Shown piece after piece: positions 7,312 through 13,982 of a DNA stretch of 14,191 bases. Made by a program: the position numbers and the translations under genes. The stretch's first letter is position 1. Each line of letters begins with the position of its first letter. The notes under the pieces were generated by a model that worked only from the letters and a program-made list of their open reading frames with translations, was not told where the DNA came from and made no database searches. Origin of the DNA: an uncultured Bariatricus sp. (lineage in GTDB: Bacteria; Bacillota; Clostridia; Lachnospirales; Lachnospiraceae); the NCBI GenBank assembly GCA_934307065.1, contig CAKRCD010000035.1, forward strand, positions 1 to 14,191. The letters run 5' to 3'.

Positions 7312-7471
7312 CTAATATAAAACAAATATAATTTAAAATATGTTGTTGTTATCTTTATTATATATAAATATATATAATGCCCGGCTCAGAACTTTTCACT
7401 CCATATGCATCTATTCAAAAATGAATAAATATCTTTAACCCAATCCCCAAAAAGTACACAAACATTTATAC

Positions 7472-7514
7472 AACAAAAAATGCCACCCCTGATACTCATT
7501 ATCAGAAGCGACAT
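7472..7514 (-). terminator. Terminator of tRNA-Lys
   Basis: On the minus strand, arms 7500-7514 and 7480-7494 form a 15-position stem with several G-U pairs and a 5-nt loop. They are followed by a run of six T and then GTTG. It lies directly after the tRNA 3' end and separates it from the origin region. Confidence 0.75.
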
Positions 7515-7522
7515 CTTTCCAG

Positions 7523-7595
7523 TGCGCCTTCAGGGACTCGAACCCTGGACAAATAGATTAAGAGTCTACTGCTCTACCAACTGAGCTAAAGGCGC
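7523..7595 (-). tRNA. tRNA-Lys (anticodon CTT)
   Basis: Minus-strand 73-nt cloverleaf. Acceptor stem GCGCCTT / AAGGCGC with discriminator A; D arm TAGCTCAGTTGGTAGAGC; anticodon stem with loop CTCTTAA (anticodon CTT, reads AAG); T arm CAGGGTTCGAGTCCCTG. CCA is not encoded. It has its own promoter and terminator. The gene is intact and no second copy of its 3' end occurs in the window, so there is no sign that it served as an integration site. Confidence 0.95.
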
Positions 7596-7620
7596 ATACC
7601 ATATTTCGAACACGTATGTT

Positions 7621-7649
7621 ATTATATACTGTCTATTTAGAAAAAGCAA
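7621..7649 (-). promoter_or_regulatory. Promoter of tRNA-Lys
   Basis: Minus strand: TTGCTT (7644-7649), 17-bp spacer, perfect TATAAT (7621-7626), about 25 bp upstream of the tRNA. Confidence 0.75.
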
Positions 7650-7699
7650 GTATTTTTTGTATTTTTCGCTATATTTTTTTCAAAAACATTTATCCGGGT

Positions 7700-7760
7700 T
7701 TTTCTGCTTAGTGTCAGACAACATAAAATGCTTCTCTGACACTAAGCAGAAAAGCATTTT
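7700..7760. repeat. Long perfect inverted repeat between amt and tRNA-Lys
   Basis: Arms 7700-7718 and 7735-7753 are a perfect 19-bp inverted repeat (TCTGCTTAGTGTCAGA core) around a 16-nt loop. A second, overlapping pairing is possible: AAAATGCT at 7725-7732 with AGCATTTT at 7753-7760. It lies 3' of the amt gene, but no good T run follows on either strand, so it is at best an atypical terminator or a transcript-end stabilising structure. Confidence 0.7.
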
Positions 7761-7798
7761 ATAATTAATTATCTATCAAAAGGAGTGTATAAAATCAT

Positions 7799-9556
7799 CT
7801 ATTCTACATCCTGAAGTGCAGCTACGCCTTCCTCACCGGTTCTAACTTTTACAACCCTCTGCACATTGTAAACGAAAATTTTTCCATCCCCAATGTGCCC
7901 TGTGTACAAAGCTTCCTTGGCAGCTTTAATCACTTCTGTAACCGGTATTTTACTGACAATTACCTCTATTTTGATTTTAGGCAGCAATGTTGCATCCATC
8001 TCAACACCTCTATATTTCTCACCCGCTCCTTTCTGTACTCCGCAGCCCATTACCTGAGTTGCGGTCATACCGGTTACACCCAAATCATTGAGGGCCTTTC
8101 TAAGCCGGTCGTATCTTGAAAGTCTTGCGATAATTGCGACCTTGTAAATACCGGTATCTGCTTCTACCGGCATGGATGCTACTTTTACAGACATATTCTT
8201 TTGAAGTTCGGATGCCTTTGTATAGTCATCTTCTCCTAAATCTGTATTCTCATTTACTTCCATTACACCACCGGTAATATCCATAATACTAAATCCTGCA
8301 TAAGCAGATGCTAGTCCATGCTCCTTTATATCCAGACCAACAATCTCCTCATCTTCTGTTACACGTAAACCAATTGTCAAATCGATTAACTTGAATATAA
8401 GTGTCATTGTTACAGCCGTCCATGCAAAAACACTAATCACTCCAACAAGCTGGATTCCCAACTGCTTAAATCCACCGCCATAAAACAATCCACTGATTGT
8501 ACTTTCCGGAGCACTTGTTGTTGCAAACAAACCTGTTGCAATGGTTCCCCAGATACCATTGCAGCAATGAACAGCCACTGCTCCTACCGGGTCATCCACA
8601 TGTACAACATTGTCACAGAACCATACACCAAACACTACCAGTAATCCTGATACAGCACCAATAATAATGGCACCTGTACCATCTACAACATCACAAGGTG
8701 CTGTAATAGCAACCAGACCTGCAAGTGAAGCATTTAAGCACATAGACACATCTGGTTTTCCGTAACGTATCCATGTAAAAATCATACATACAACCGTTGC
8801 TACTGCCGGAGCAATCGTTGTTGCGGCAAAAATGGATGCCAGCTGTGGACCAGTTATAGCTGCTGCTCCGTTAAAACCATACCATCCAAACCATAGAATA
8901 AATACTCCAAGTGCGCCAATCACAATATTATGTCCCGGGAAAGCATGTACTTTTTCTACTTTTCCATCTTTGTTTCTTGTAAATTTTCCAATTCGTGCAC
9001 CTTCCATTGCGGCTCCTATAAATGCAGTAATTCCTCCGACCATATGAATGGCACAGGAACCTGCAAAATCATGAAATCCCATCTGAGCAAGCCAGCCGCC
9101 GCCCCAAATCCAATGAGCCTCTATCGGATAGACCACTGCAGAAATAATTGCCGAATAAATGCAATAAGAAAGAAATTTCGTTCTTTCTGCCATTGCTCCT
9201 GATACAATTGTTGCTGTCGTAGCACAGAAAACCAAATTAAATACAAAATTTGACCAGTCGAAATTTGCATAATCTATAAAGAATCCTAATGTTGGAATGC
9301 CAATAAATCCTCCCAGTGCATCTTCTCCCAGAAGCAAACCAAAACCAAGCAGAATAAACGTACAAGTTCCAATACAAAAATCCATCAGATTTTTCATAAT
9401 AATATTTCCCGCATTTTTTGCTCTGGTAAATCCTGTTTCTACCATCGCAAACCCTGCCTGCATAAAAAACACTAATGCTGCCCCAATTAGGAACCAAATT
9501 CCAAAAATTTCACTTCCGACGGTCTCTGCAATCAATGTGGTCATTTCAGTTGTCAT
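7799..9556 (-). CDS. amt: Ammonium transporter with C-terminal PII regulatory domain (Amt-GlnK fusion)
   Basis: 585 residues. Residues about 10-420 are an Amt/MEP/Rh channel with about eleven helices. The family signature is in DFAGSCAIHMVGG, with twin pore histidines H171 and H330 (GAVAVHCCNGIWG). After a linker (about 421-470), residues 471-585 form a complete PII domain: IARLSRYDRLRKAL, T-loop region GVQKGAGEKYRGVE (506-519), LPKIKIEV, B-loop TGHIGDGKIFVYNV (552-565) and VRTGE (571-575). PII proteins block the Amt pore through the T-loop according to ATP/ADP and 2-oxoglutarate; here the sensor is covalently attached. The Tyr that is uridylylated in enterobacterial PII is replaced by Met (M520), so that modification is not expected. 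The start is fixed by GGGAGGA 7 nt before ATG 9556. The leader carries a probable attenuator. Confidence 0.96.
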   Translation of the reverse strand: MTTEMTTLIAETVGSEIFGIWFLIGAALVFFMQAGFAMVETGFTRAKNAGNIIMKNLMDFCIGTCTFILLGFGLLLGEDALGGFIGIPTLGFFIDYANFDWSNFVFNLVFCATTATIVSGAMAERTKFLSYCIYSAIISAVVYPIEAHWIWGGGWLAQMGFHDFAGSCAIHMVGGITAFIGAAMEGARIGKFTRNKDGKVEKVHAFPGHNIVIGALGVFILWFGWYGFNGAAAITGPQLASIFAATTIAPAVATVVCMIFTWIRYGKPDVSMCLNASLAGLVAITAPCDVVDGTGAIIIGAVSGLLVVFGVWFCDNVVHVDDPVGAVAVHCCNGIWGTIATGLFATTSAPESTISGLFYGGGFKQLGIQLVGVISVFAWTAVTMTLIFKLIDLTIGLRVTEDEEIVGLDIKEHGLASAYAGFSIMDITGGVMEVNENTDLGEDDYTKASELQKNMSVKVASMPVEADTGIYKVAIIARLSRYDRLRKALNDLGVTGMTATQVMGCGVQKGAGEKYRGVEMDATLLPKIKIEVIVSKIPVTEVIKAAKEALYTGHIGDGKIFVYNVQRVVKVRTGEEGVAALQDVE

Positions 9557-9690
9557 ACGTCATTCCTCCCATTCCCTGAAAATAAACAAAAAGATGCATA
9601 CCTAAAGTTTCGGTACACATCTTCGTGTCAATTTTCTTAATCATATTTTGTTTACGGGTTTCAATATTCATGAGCTCACACAATATTTTG

Positions 9691-9739
9691 TAAAAAAGAA
9701 AAACGCTCTGAGACCTTCCTCTCAAAGCGCCTTCGCTTT
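9691..9739 (-). promoter_or_regulatory. Probable transcription attenuator in the amt leader
   Basis: On the minus strand, starting about 5 nt after the predicted transcription start, AAAGCG-AAGG-CGCTTT (9739-9724) forms a small hairpin. Its 3' arm is also the first six bases of a second hairpin, CGCTTTGAGA-GGAAGG-TCTCAGAGCG (9729-9704), followed by TTTTTTCTTTTTT (on to 9691... with the run beginning at 9703). The second is a canonical intrinsic terminator placed between promoter and coding region; the first would disrupt it. No other minus-strand gene lies upstream for it to terminate, because trmB is divergent. This is the layout of a conditional terminator. The ligand or protein is unknown. 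Confidence 0.7.
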
Positions 9740-9750
9740 TTATGGTTGTG

Positions 9751-9779
9751 ATGATACAATACGTTTTTTCTTTTGTCAA
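9751..9779 (-). promoter_or_regulatory. Promoter of amt
   Basis: Minus strand: perfect TTGACA (9774-9779), 17-bp spacer, TATCAT (9751-9756). Transcription would begin near 9744, about 190 nt before the start codon, giving an unusually long leader. Confidence 0.7.
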
Positions 9780-9812
9780 GCTTTTTTTATAAAAACAATT
9801 TTCACAAAGTCC

Positions 9813-9841
9813 TTTTCAATTCTTTTCGAATAGTGTAGAAT
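9813..9841 (+). promoter_or_regulatory. Possible promoter of trmB
   Basis: TTTTCA (9813-9818), 17-bp spacer, TAGAAT (9836-9841). Predicted start near 9848 is downstream of the ATG at 9844, which supports translation from ATG 9877 instead. Confidence 0.45.
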
Positions 9842-9876
9842 GAATGAGGTTATCACAATTAGGAAGAGGAAACATT

Positions 9877-10533
9877 ATGAGATTACGTAACATACCGGGG
9901 GCACATGACTATCTTACGTCACACCCTCTTGTAATAAAAAATGAGACCCGTTATCGAGGAACATGGAAAGAAACCTTTGAACATCCTGAAAACCCAATTC
10001 ATATCGAAATTGGAATGGGAAAAGGTCAGTTTCTGCTTACTATGGCCAAAGAAAATCCAAATATTAACTATATTGGGATTGAACGCTATTCCAGTGTTCT
10101 GCTTCGGGCTTTAGAGCATTATGATACAGACGAAACCTTTCAGAATGTTACCAATATCCGTTTTATCTGTATGGATGCACAAAATCTGCCTGAAGTATTT
10201 GCAGTAGGCGAGATTGATAAAATATATCTGAACTTCTCAGACCCATGGCCAAAGGCACGTCATGCAAAAAGACGTCTTACCTCCCGTCAATACTTTGAAC
10301 GCTACGAAAAAATTTTGGCATTTGACGGAATAGTTGAATTTAAAACAGACAATCTTCCTCTTTTTGAATTTTCCTTGGAAGAAGTAGATGCTGCCGGATG
10401 GGTAATTCTTGCAAAAACTTATGACCTTCACAACGACCCAATGCTAAATCGTGGGAATGTTATGACTGAATACGAAGAAAAATTCTCAGGCATGGGACAT
10501 CCGATTCATAAATTAATCGCTATGCGAAAATAG
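9877..10533 (+). CDS. trmB: tRNA (guanine-N7-)-methyltransferase
   Basis: Methylates G46 of the tRNA variable loop using S-adenosylmethionine; cytoplasmic, single-domain Rossmann methyltransferase. Visible motifs are the SAM-binding IEIGMGKGQF (43-52), GIERYS (67-72), the family signature NFSDPWPKARHAKRRL (119-134), and TEYEEKF near the C terminus (197-203). I choose ATG 9877 (218 residues, the normal family length) because AGAGGA sits 6 nt upstream. The in-frame ATG 9844 has no ribosome binding site and lies upstream of the likely transcription start. It is divergent from amt, sharing a 320-bp intergenic region, and ends with its own strong terminator. No motif is missing. Confidence 0.96.
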   Translation: MRLRNIPGAHDYLTSHPLVIKNETRYRGTWKETFEHPENPIHIEIGMGKGQFLLTMAKENPNINYIGIERYSSVLLRALEHYDTDETFQNVTNIRFICMDAQNLPEVFAVGEIDKIYLNFSDPWPKARHAKRRLTSRQYFERYEKILAFDGIVEFKTDNLPLFEFSLEEVDAAGWVILAKTYDLHNDPMLNRGNVMTEYEEKFSGMGHPIHKLIAMRK

Positions 10534-10544
10534 AAAGCTAATAT

Positions 10545-10581
10545 ATACTGCCTGTTTTCATACACAGGCAGTATTTTTTTT
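10545..10581 (+). terminator. Terminator of trmB
   Basis: ATACTGCCTGT (10545-10555) and ACAGGCAGTAT (10564-10574) form a perfect 11-bp stem with an 8-nt loop, followed by a run of T to 10581. Confidence 0.92.
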
Positions 10582-10777
10582 GCATATCATATACCAAACA
10601 GAAAAATATTTCGAGGATTTCTATGCAAATACGAAGAAAATGTTGTCGCTCCTTTCGCTCGTTTCTATATTATAACAAAAGATTAAATCATCGCCTGCTA
10701 TGTTTATGTAACTCTTTATCCGAAGTCTGCCACATACTAAATCCCAAATGTAAACCATAATTTATAAGGAGAACGTT

Positions 10778-11116
10778 ATGAATATTCCAACCATTACTCC
10801 AAATGCGCTAAATGAAATTTCACAAGAATCCGGTCCCGTCGTTGTAGAATTTTTTGCTGACTGGTGTCCTAAATGTGCAATGATGAGCGATATTTTTTTA
10901 CGAATTGCTGTGCGGTATCAGCATAGTATAATTTTTAAGAAAGTAAACATTGATATTTCAAAAAAAATAGTAGATGCCCTTGGCATCGAAATTGTTCCTA
11001 CTTTTATTGTGTACCAAAAAGGTAAAATTCTTGGTTATACATCTGGTGTGTTATCAGAAGATGTATTAGAACAACGGATTTTAGAGATGCTTTCTCATAG
11101 TAAAACAGGGTATTGA
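10778..11116 (+). CDS. Thioredoxin-like protein with WCPKC active site
   Basis: 112 residues with a single thioredoxin fold. VVVEFFADWCPKCAMM carries the redox pair Cys30/Cys33, and the cis-proline is Pro74 in IVPTFIVYQKGK. There is no signal peptide, so it is cytoplasmic. The active site is CPKC rather than the CGPC of classical thioredoxin; residues between the cysteines tune the redox potential, so this may be a specialised thiol-disulfide protein and not the main thioredoxin. It is slightly longer than thioredoxin at the C terminus. The start has AAGGAG about 7 nt upstream of ATG 10778. It stands alone, convergent with the large TPR/AAA gene. No thioredoxin reductase is nearby. The 3' end of the gene forms one arm of the shared terminator. 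The 197-bp gap upstream holds no confident gene. Confidence 0.9.
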   Translation: MNIPTITPNALNEISQESGPVVVEFFADWCPKCAMMSDIFLRIAVRYQHSIIFKKVNIDISKKIVDALGIEIVPTFIVYQKGKILGYTSGVLSEDVLEQRILEMLSHSKTGY

Positions 11117-11140
11117 AAGTCTTTTCTCTCAATACCCTGT
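11105..11140. terminator. Convergent terminator between the thioredoxin-like and TPR/AAA genes
   Basis: A perfect 12-bp stem, ACAGGGTATTGA (11105-11116) and TCAATACCCTGT (11129-11140), with a 12-nt loop. The left arm includes the stop codon of the thioredoxin-like gene. On the minus strand it is followed by TTTTACT, so it best fits the end of the minus-strand gene (stop at 11154). Confidence 0.75.
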
Positions 11141-11153
11141 CCATTCATATCTC

Positions 11154-13928
11154 TTACAATTTAAAATCTTCTTCTTTCAAAATAACACGGTCTGAATCAT
11201 CTTTGTTCTTACCAAATACACGCTTCATCAGATGTTTCATATTGGCTTTCTGAGAATGTTCGATCGCTGCATCCATAATCTCCTTTACTTCTGATACAGT
11301 TACCGCATGGTCTTCTCTCTGCATTACATCAATTCTGCTGTATAATGCCAAAATACCCATTTCATCAATGCGATATCCATTTTCCTTGGCATAAGTCTGT
11401 CCAAAGGTTACCAGTTCATCGTTGATAAATACCGGCAATTCCAATTTAGAAGTAAATTTCTTCTTAAACTCCGGATTAGCTGCAAGCATTTTATCCATCG
11501 GCTTACGCTGTTCCTCAAGAATAAACAGAAGTTCTCCTGTCTGTCCACCCATTGCTTCATTAAGCTTTTGGATTGTCGATGGTAACATTTTAGAAGCCTT
11601 TTCAATAATCAGTGCTCCACCACGCAGTTTCGCAATTATCTCAGTAATATCCTTCTTATTTAGAGATTCACCTGTCACAATAGCTACTCTACCTTGCTTC
11701 AGATTTCTCTGTTTCTGAATTGCTTTAACAATATCTACTGCAAGAACAGTCTTTCCGGTTCCCTTGCGTCCGACAATCAAAATATTTCCGGTGGCGGAAG
11801 TACCATATCGGTTCTTACATCTTCTGTCATTGTCCAACACTTCCACTAACTGTTCACTGACACCACGGATTGGAACAAAATATGAGAATAGCTTTTTCTG
11901 TTCTTCCGTAAGTCCAGCTTTTAGTCCAATTTCACTGGTTGCACTTAAATCATATCTTCCCTGTACAACAAAACCTGTATCAAACTTTCGCAGACGGTCT
12001 TCAACTTCGTTTTCTGTAGGCTCATCAATAGAAATTGCACTTTTAACTGGTTCTTCTTCCTCTGGTTCTTCTTCCTTTGATTCTTCTACCGCTTCTTCTG
12101 ATGGCTCTTCGATTTCAAGTACGTCTTCATCTTCTACTGTCTCATCGAATTTCTGTTCAATCTTAAACGCTTCTTCGTCCTCGTACTCTTCTTCGTCTTC
12201 GTACTCTTCTTCGTCTTCGTACTCTTCTTCGTCTTCGTACTCTTCTTCGTCCTCGTACTCTTCCTCGTCTTCGTACTCTTCTTCGTCTTCGTACTCTTCC
12301 TCGTCCTCGTACTCTTCCTCGTCTTCGTACTCTTCCTCGTCCTCGTACTCTTCTTCGTCCTCGTACTCTTCTTCGTCTTCGTACTCTTCCTCGTCCTCGT
12401 ACTCTTCTTCGTCTTCGTACTCTTCTTCGTCCTCGTACTCTTCCTCGTCTTCGTACTCTTCTTCGTCCTCGTACTCTTCTTCGTCTTCGTACTCTTCCTC
12501 GTCCTCGTACTCTTCCTCGTCTTCGTACTCTTCTTCGTCTTCGTACTCTTCCTCGCCTTCGTACTCTTCTTCGTCCTCGTACTCTTCTTCGTCTTCGTAC
12601 TCTTCCTCGTCCTCGTACTCAACCCCATCTTCAGAATCATCATCCAGAATCATTTCTTCGATTAAAGCACCCTTATTTTCAATTTCATCTTCATCTACTG
12701 CTTCGATAAATTCATCATCTTCAAAATCATCTTTCATTGGTTCTGCAGGTTCGTCTGTTTCCAATTCTTCCATTAATCTTCGAATATCATCTGAAAGAAC
12801 AGATTTGGTCTCATTCTCTGCTTTTTCTTCTTTTTCTTTCTTAGCCGCCTTTTCCCGCTCAAGATCAGCCTGGTTTTCTTCAATAATCTTTGCATTCTCG
12901 CGCTGTGTTACCTCCCAGTTCGCAAGAATCTCTTCTATTTTCATCTGACCCGTGACTTCTGTATTCTCTTTTGCCGGTTGATTCAGCTGGTTAATTTCAT
13001 TGATGTCGGCACCATTTGCAACAGCTACACCTGCTTTTAATATATCGGCCAAATTATCGCCAGTTATGGTAGTAACAATTTCTGACGTATTTTCAATCTT
13101 TGTCCGTGGTGCTGCCACTTGTGGTCTTTCATTTGGTACATTATCTAAATCCGGTGTTTCAAGATTTCTTAATGGTTCTGGCAAATCCGGAATCTCAATT
13201 GTTCCGGTCACATGCACATTCTCACGAATCTTTTGTGCAATTTCAGGAGATGGTTCTGCAATCTCTTTTGGTTTTTTAAACAAAGGCCTTTTCTTATACT
13301 GGTCACTAACCGCATTCTGTCTGCGATTATTATATTTTTCCTGCTGTATAGGAGTAAGTGGTTTAAAACGCATCTTTAACTCCATAGCTGCATACACATA
13401 TCTGCCTTCGCTAAACCATAAGATTAAGTCATCACACTCTTCCAGACATTCTGCCTTCATTCCTGCTTCATAATACAGTTTTGCAAGCTCATAAGCCCAT
13501 TTTTCCACATATTCAGCACGCTTGAAATCTTCCAACGCTTCAATTTGCTGTGTAAGCGGTGCTTTCTGTGCTCTCAAAATCTTATATCGTAAAATATACT
13601 GATTCGGGTCCTTCGGTGCCATTCTTACAAATTCTTCATAGCAATCCATTGCCTCATCGAACAATCCAAGTTTTACAGATAAGTCGCCTATCTGATATAC
13701 AATTTTTCGACCGGAAGGAGCTTTATCATAAGCGATAAATAAAATGTCACGCGCTTTCTGCAGTTCATCCATGTTTTCATAGACTTCACTTACAGTCATT
13801 AGCATCTGAATATTTTTCACTTTACGCCAGTCGATTGTATCTGCAATCTCCATAGCCTGCTTATATGACTTCTGTTCAACATATTCGAGCATTTGCTCTG
13901 TTTTCATTCGATATTCATATTTATCCAA
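11154..13928 (-). CDS. Large TPR / acidic-repeat / AAA-like ATPase protein, function unknown
   Basis: 924 residues, no signal peptide or membrane helix. Residues about 1-200 are helical repeats of TPR type (for example EVYENMDELQKARDILFIAY, LFDEAMDCYEEFVRMAP, YELAKLYYEAG). About 200-436 is a low-complexity linker becoming strongly acidic. Residues 437-586 are 25 perfect or near-perfect copies of EYEDEE. After another acidic stretch, about 665-924 is an AAA-like domain with Walker A GRKGTGKT (720-727). The Walker B position reads ALIIEK (772-777), lacking the usual Asp-Glu pair. NPEFKKKF falls where CbxX/SpoVK-type AAA proteins carry an arginine finger and here has Lys. The start is TTG (13926-13928), supported by GAGGTGAG at about 8 nt; the first ATG (residue 8) has no RBS. 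Suggested role: nucleotide-responsive scaffold; the partner is unknown. Confidence 0.88.
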   Translation of the reverse strand: MDKYEYRMKTEQMLEYVEQKSYKQAMEIADTIDWRKVKNIQMLMTVSEVYENMDELQKARDILFIAYDKAPSGRKIVYQIGDLSVKLGLFDEAMDCYEEFVRMAPKDPNQYILRYKILRAQKAPLTQQIEALEDFKRAEYVEKWAYELAKLYYEAGMKAECLEECDDLILWFSEGRYVYAAMELKMRFKPLTPIQQEKYNNRRQNAVSDQYKKRPLFKKPKEIAEPSPEIAQKIRENVHVTGTIEIPDLPEPLRNLETPDLDNVPNERPQVAAPRTKIENTSEIVTTITGDNLADILKAGVAVANGADINEINQLNQPAKENTEVTGQMKIEEILANWEVTQRENAKIIEENQADLEREKAAKKEKEEKAENETKSVLSDDIRRLMEELETDEPAEPMKDDFEDDEFIEAVDEDEIENKGALIEEMILDDDSEDGVEYEDEEEYEDEEEYEDEEEYEGEEEYEDEEEYEDEEEYEDEEEYEDEEEYEDEEEYEDEEEYEDEEEYEDEEEYEDEEEYEDEEEYEDEEEYEDEEEYEDEEEYEDEEEYEDEEEYEDEEEYEDEEEYEDEEEYEDEEEYEDEEEYEDEEAFKIEQKFDETVEDEDVLEIEEPSEEAVEESKEEEPEEEEPVKSAISIDEPTENEVEDRLRKFDTGFVVQGRYDLSATSEIGLKAGLTEEQKKLFSYFVPIRGVSEQLVEVLDNDRRCKNRYGTSATGNILIVGRKGTGKTVLAVDIVKAIQKQRNLKQGRVAIVTGESLNKKDITEIIAKLRGGALIIEKASKMLPSTIQKLNEAMGGQTGELLFILEEQRKPMDKMLAANPEFKKKFTSKLELPVFINDELVTFGQTYAKENGYRIDEMGILALYSRIDVMQREDHAVTVSEVKEIMDAAIEHSQKANMKHLMKRVFGKNKDDSDRVILKEEDFKL
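12171..12620. repeat. 25-copy 18-bp coding minisatellite (EYEDEE)25
   Basis: Exactly 25 uninterrupted 18-bp units in plus-strand form TTCYTCGTCYTCGTACTC, 450 bp. The two Y positions are third bases of Glu codons (GAA/GAG). The only amino-acid change is one GTC to GCC (Asp to Gly) in the unit around 12549-12566. The unit contains no stop in any of the six frames, so long spurious ORFs appear here on both strands. Confidence 0.98.
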
Positions 13929-13982
13929 ACTTTCTCACCTCATACTAGTTATTTTCTTTTCGGTAAGTGTATACAGTTTTAC

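Larger units (their letters stand above)
6770..7459. repeat. Iteron array, core GTGTAC-N5-AGG(G/T)
   Basis: Plus-strand copies of GTGTAC followed by about 5 variable bases and AGGT or AGGGT start at 6770, 6813, 6865, 6896, 6930 (with TGGT), 6990, 7021, 7055 and 7139 (4-base spacer). A partial copy, GTGTAC directly followed by AGG, is at 6787. Inverted copies (CCT-N4/5-GTACAC) lie at 7165-7178, 7209-7222 and 7254-7266, and a weaker one ends at 7459. The copies at 6930-6948 and 7055-7073 are 19-bp palindromes, GTGTACCNNNNNGGTACAC. The array starts upstream of rep and is confined to this intergenic region, as expected for Rep binding sites. Confidence 0.85.
6723..7471. other. Probable iteron-type replication origin
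   Basis: The gap between rep and tRNA-Lys contains no gene. It carries, in order from rep: direct iterons (6770-7152), inverted iterons within a 44-bp imperfect tandem repeat (7180-7266), an imperfect 15/16-bp hairpin (7270-7311), and a very AT-rich stretch (about 7312-7379) suited to DNA unwinding. Iterons plus an AT-rich element next to a Rep_3 gene is the standard organisation of theta-replicating plasmid origins. No good DnaA box was found; TTATTTACA at 7288-7296 is a poor match. Whether the origin is active is unknown. Confidence 0.7.

Noticed and set aside
7523..7595. tRNA-Lys as the attachment site of an integrated element carrying rep
   Set aside because: No duplicate of the tRNA 3' end and no integrase are found in the window.
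9601..9619. GTGTACC...AGGT in the amt leader as an iteron
   Set aside because: Spacer is 9 bases rather than 5, so it does not fit the core.
11009..11023. Perfect iteron match (GTGTAC-CAAAA-AGGT) inside the thioredoxin-like gene
   Set aside because: It encodes the ordinary VYQKG strand after the cis-Pro, is a single copy and lies 3.5 kb from the array; most likely chance, though a Rep-binding test would be simple.
12171..12620. Minisatellite, and the iteron region, considered as CRISPR arrays
   Set aside because: The 18-bp units have no spacers; the iterons have a core of about 14 bases and irregular spacing, occur in both orientations, and no cas genes are present.
12134..12643. 169-codon minus-strand frame of Lys/Ser/Thr repeats
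   Set aside because: Frame-shifted reading of the same minisatellite inside the real gene.
11764..12948. Long plus-strand frame of Ser/Tyr repeats opposite the TPR/AAA gene
   Set aside because: The 18-bp unit has no stop in any frame, so a long frame is forced; no ribosome binding site or promoter, and the opposite strand has clear domains.
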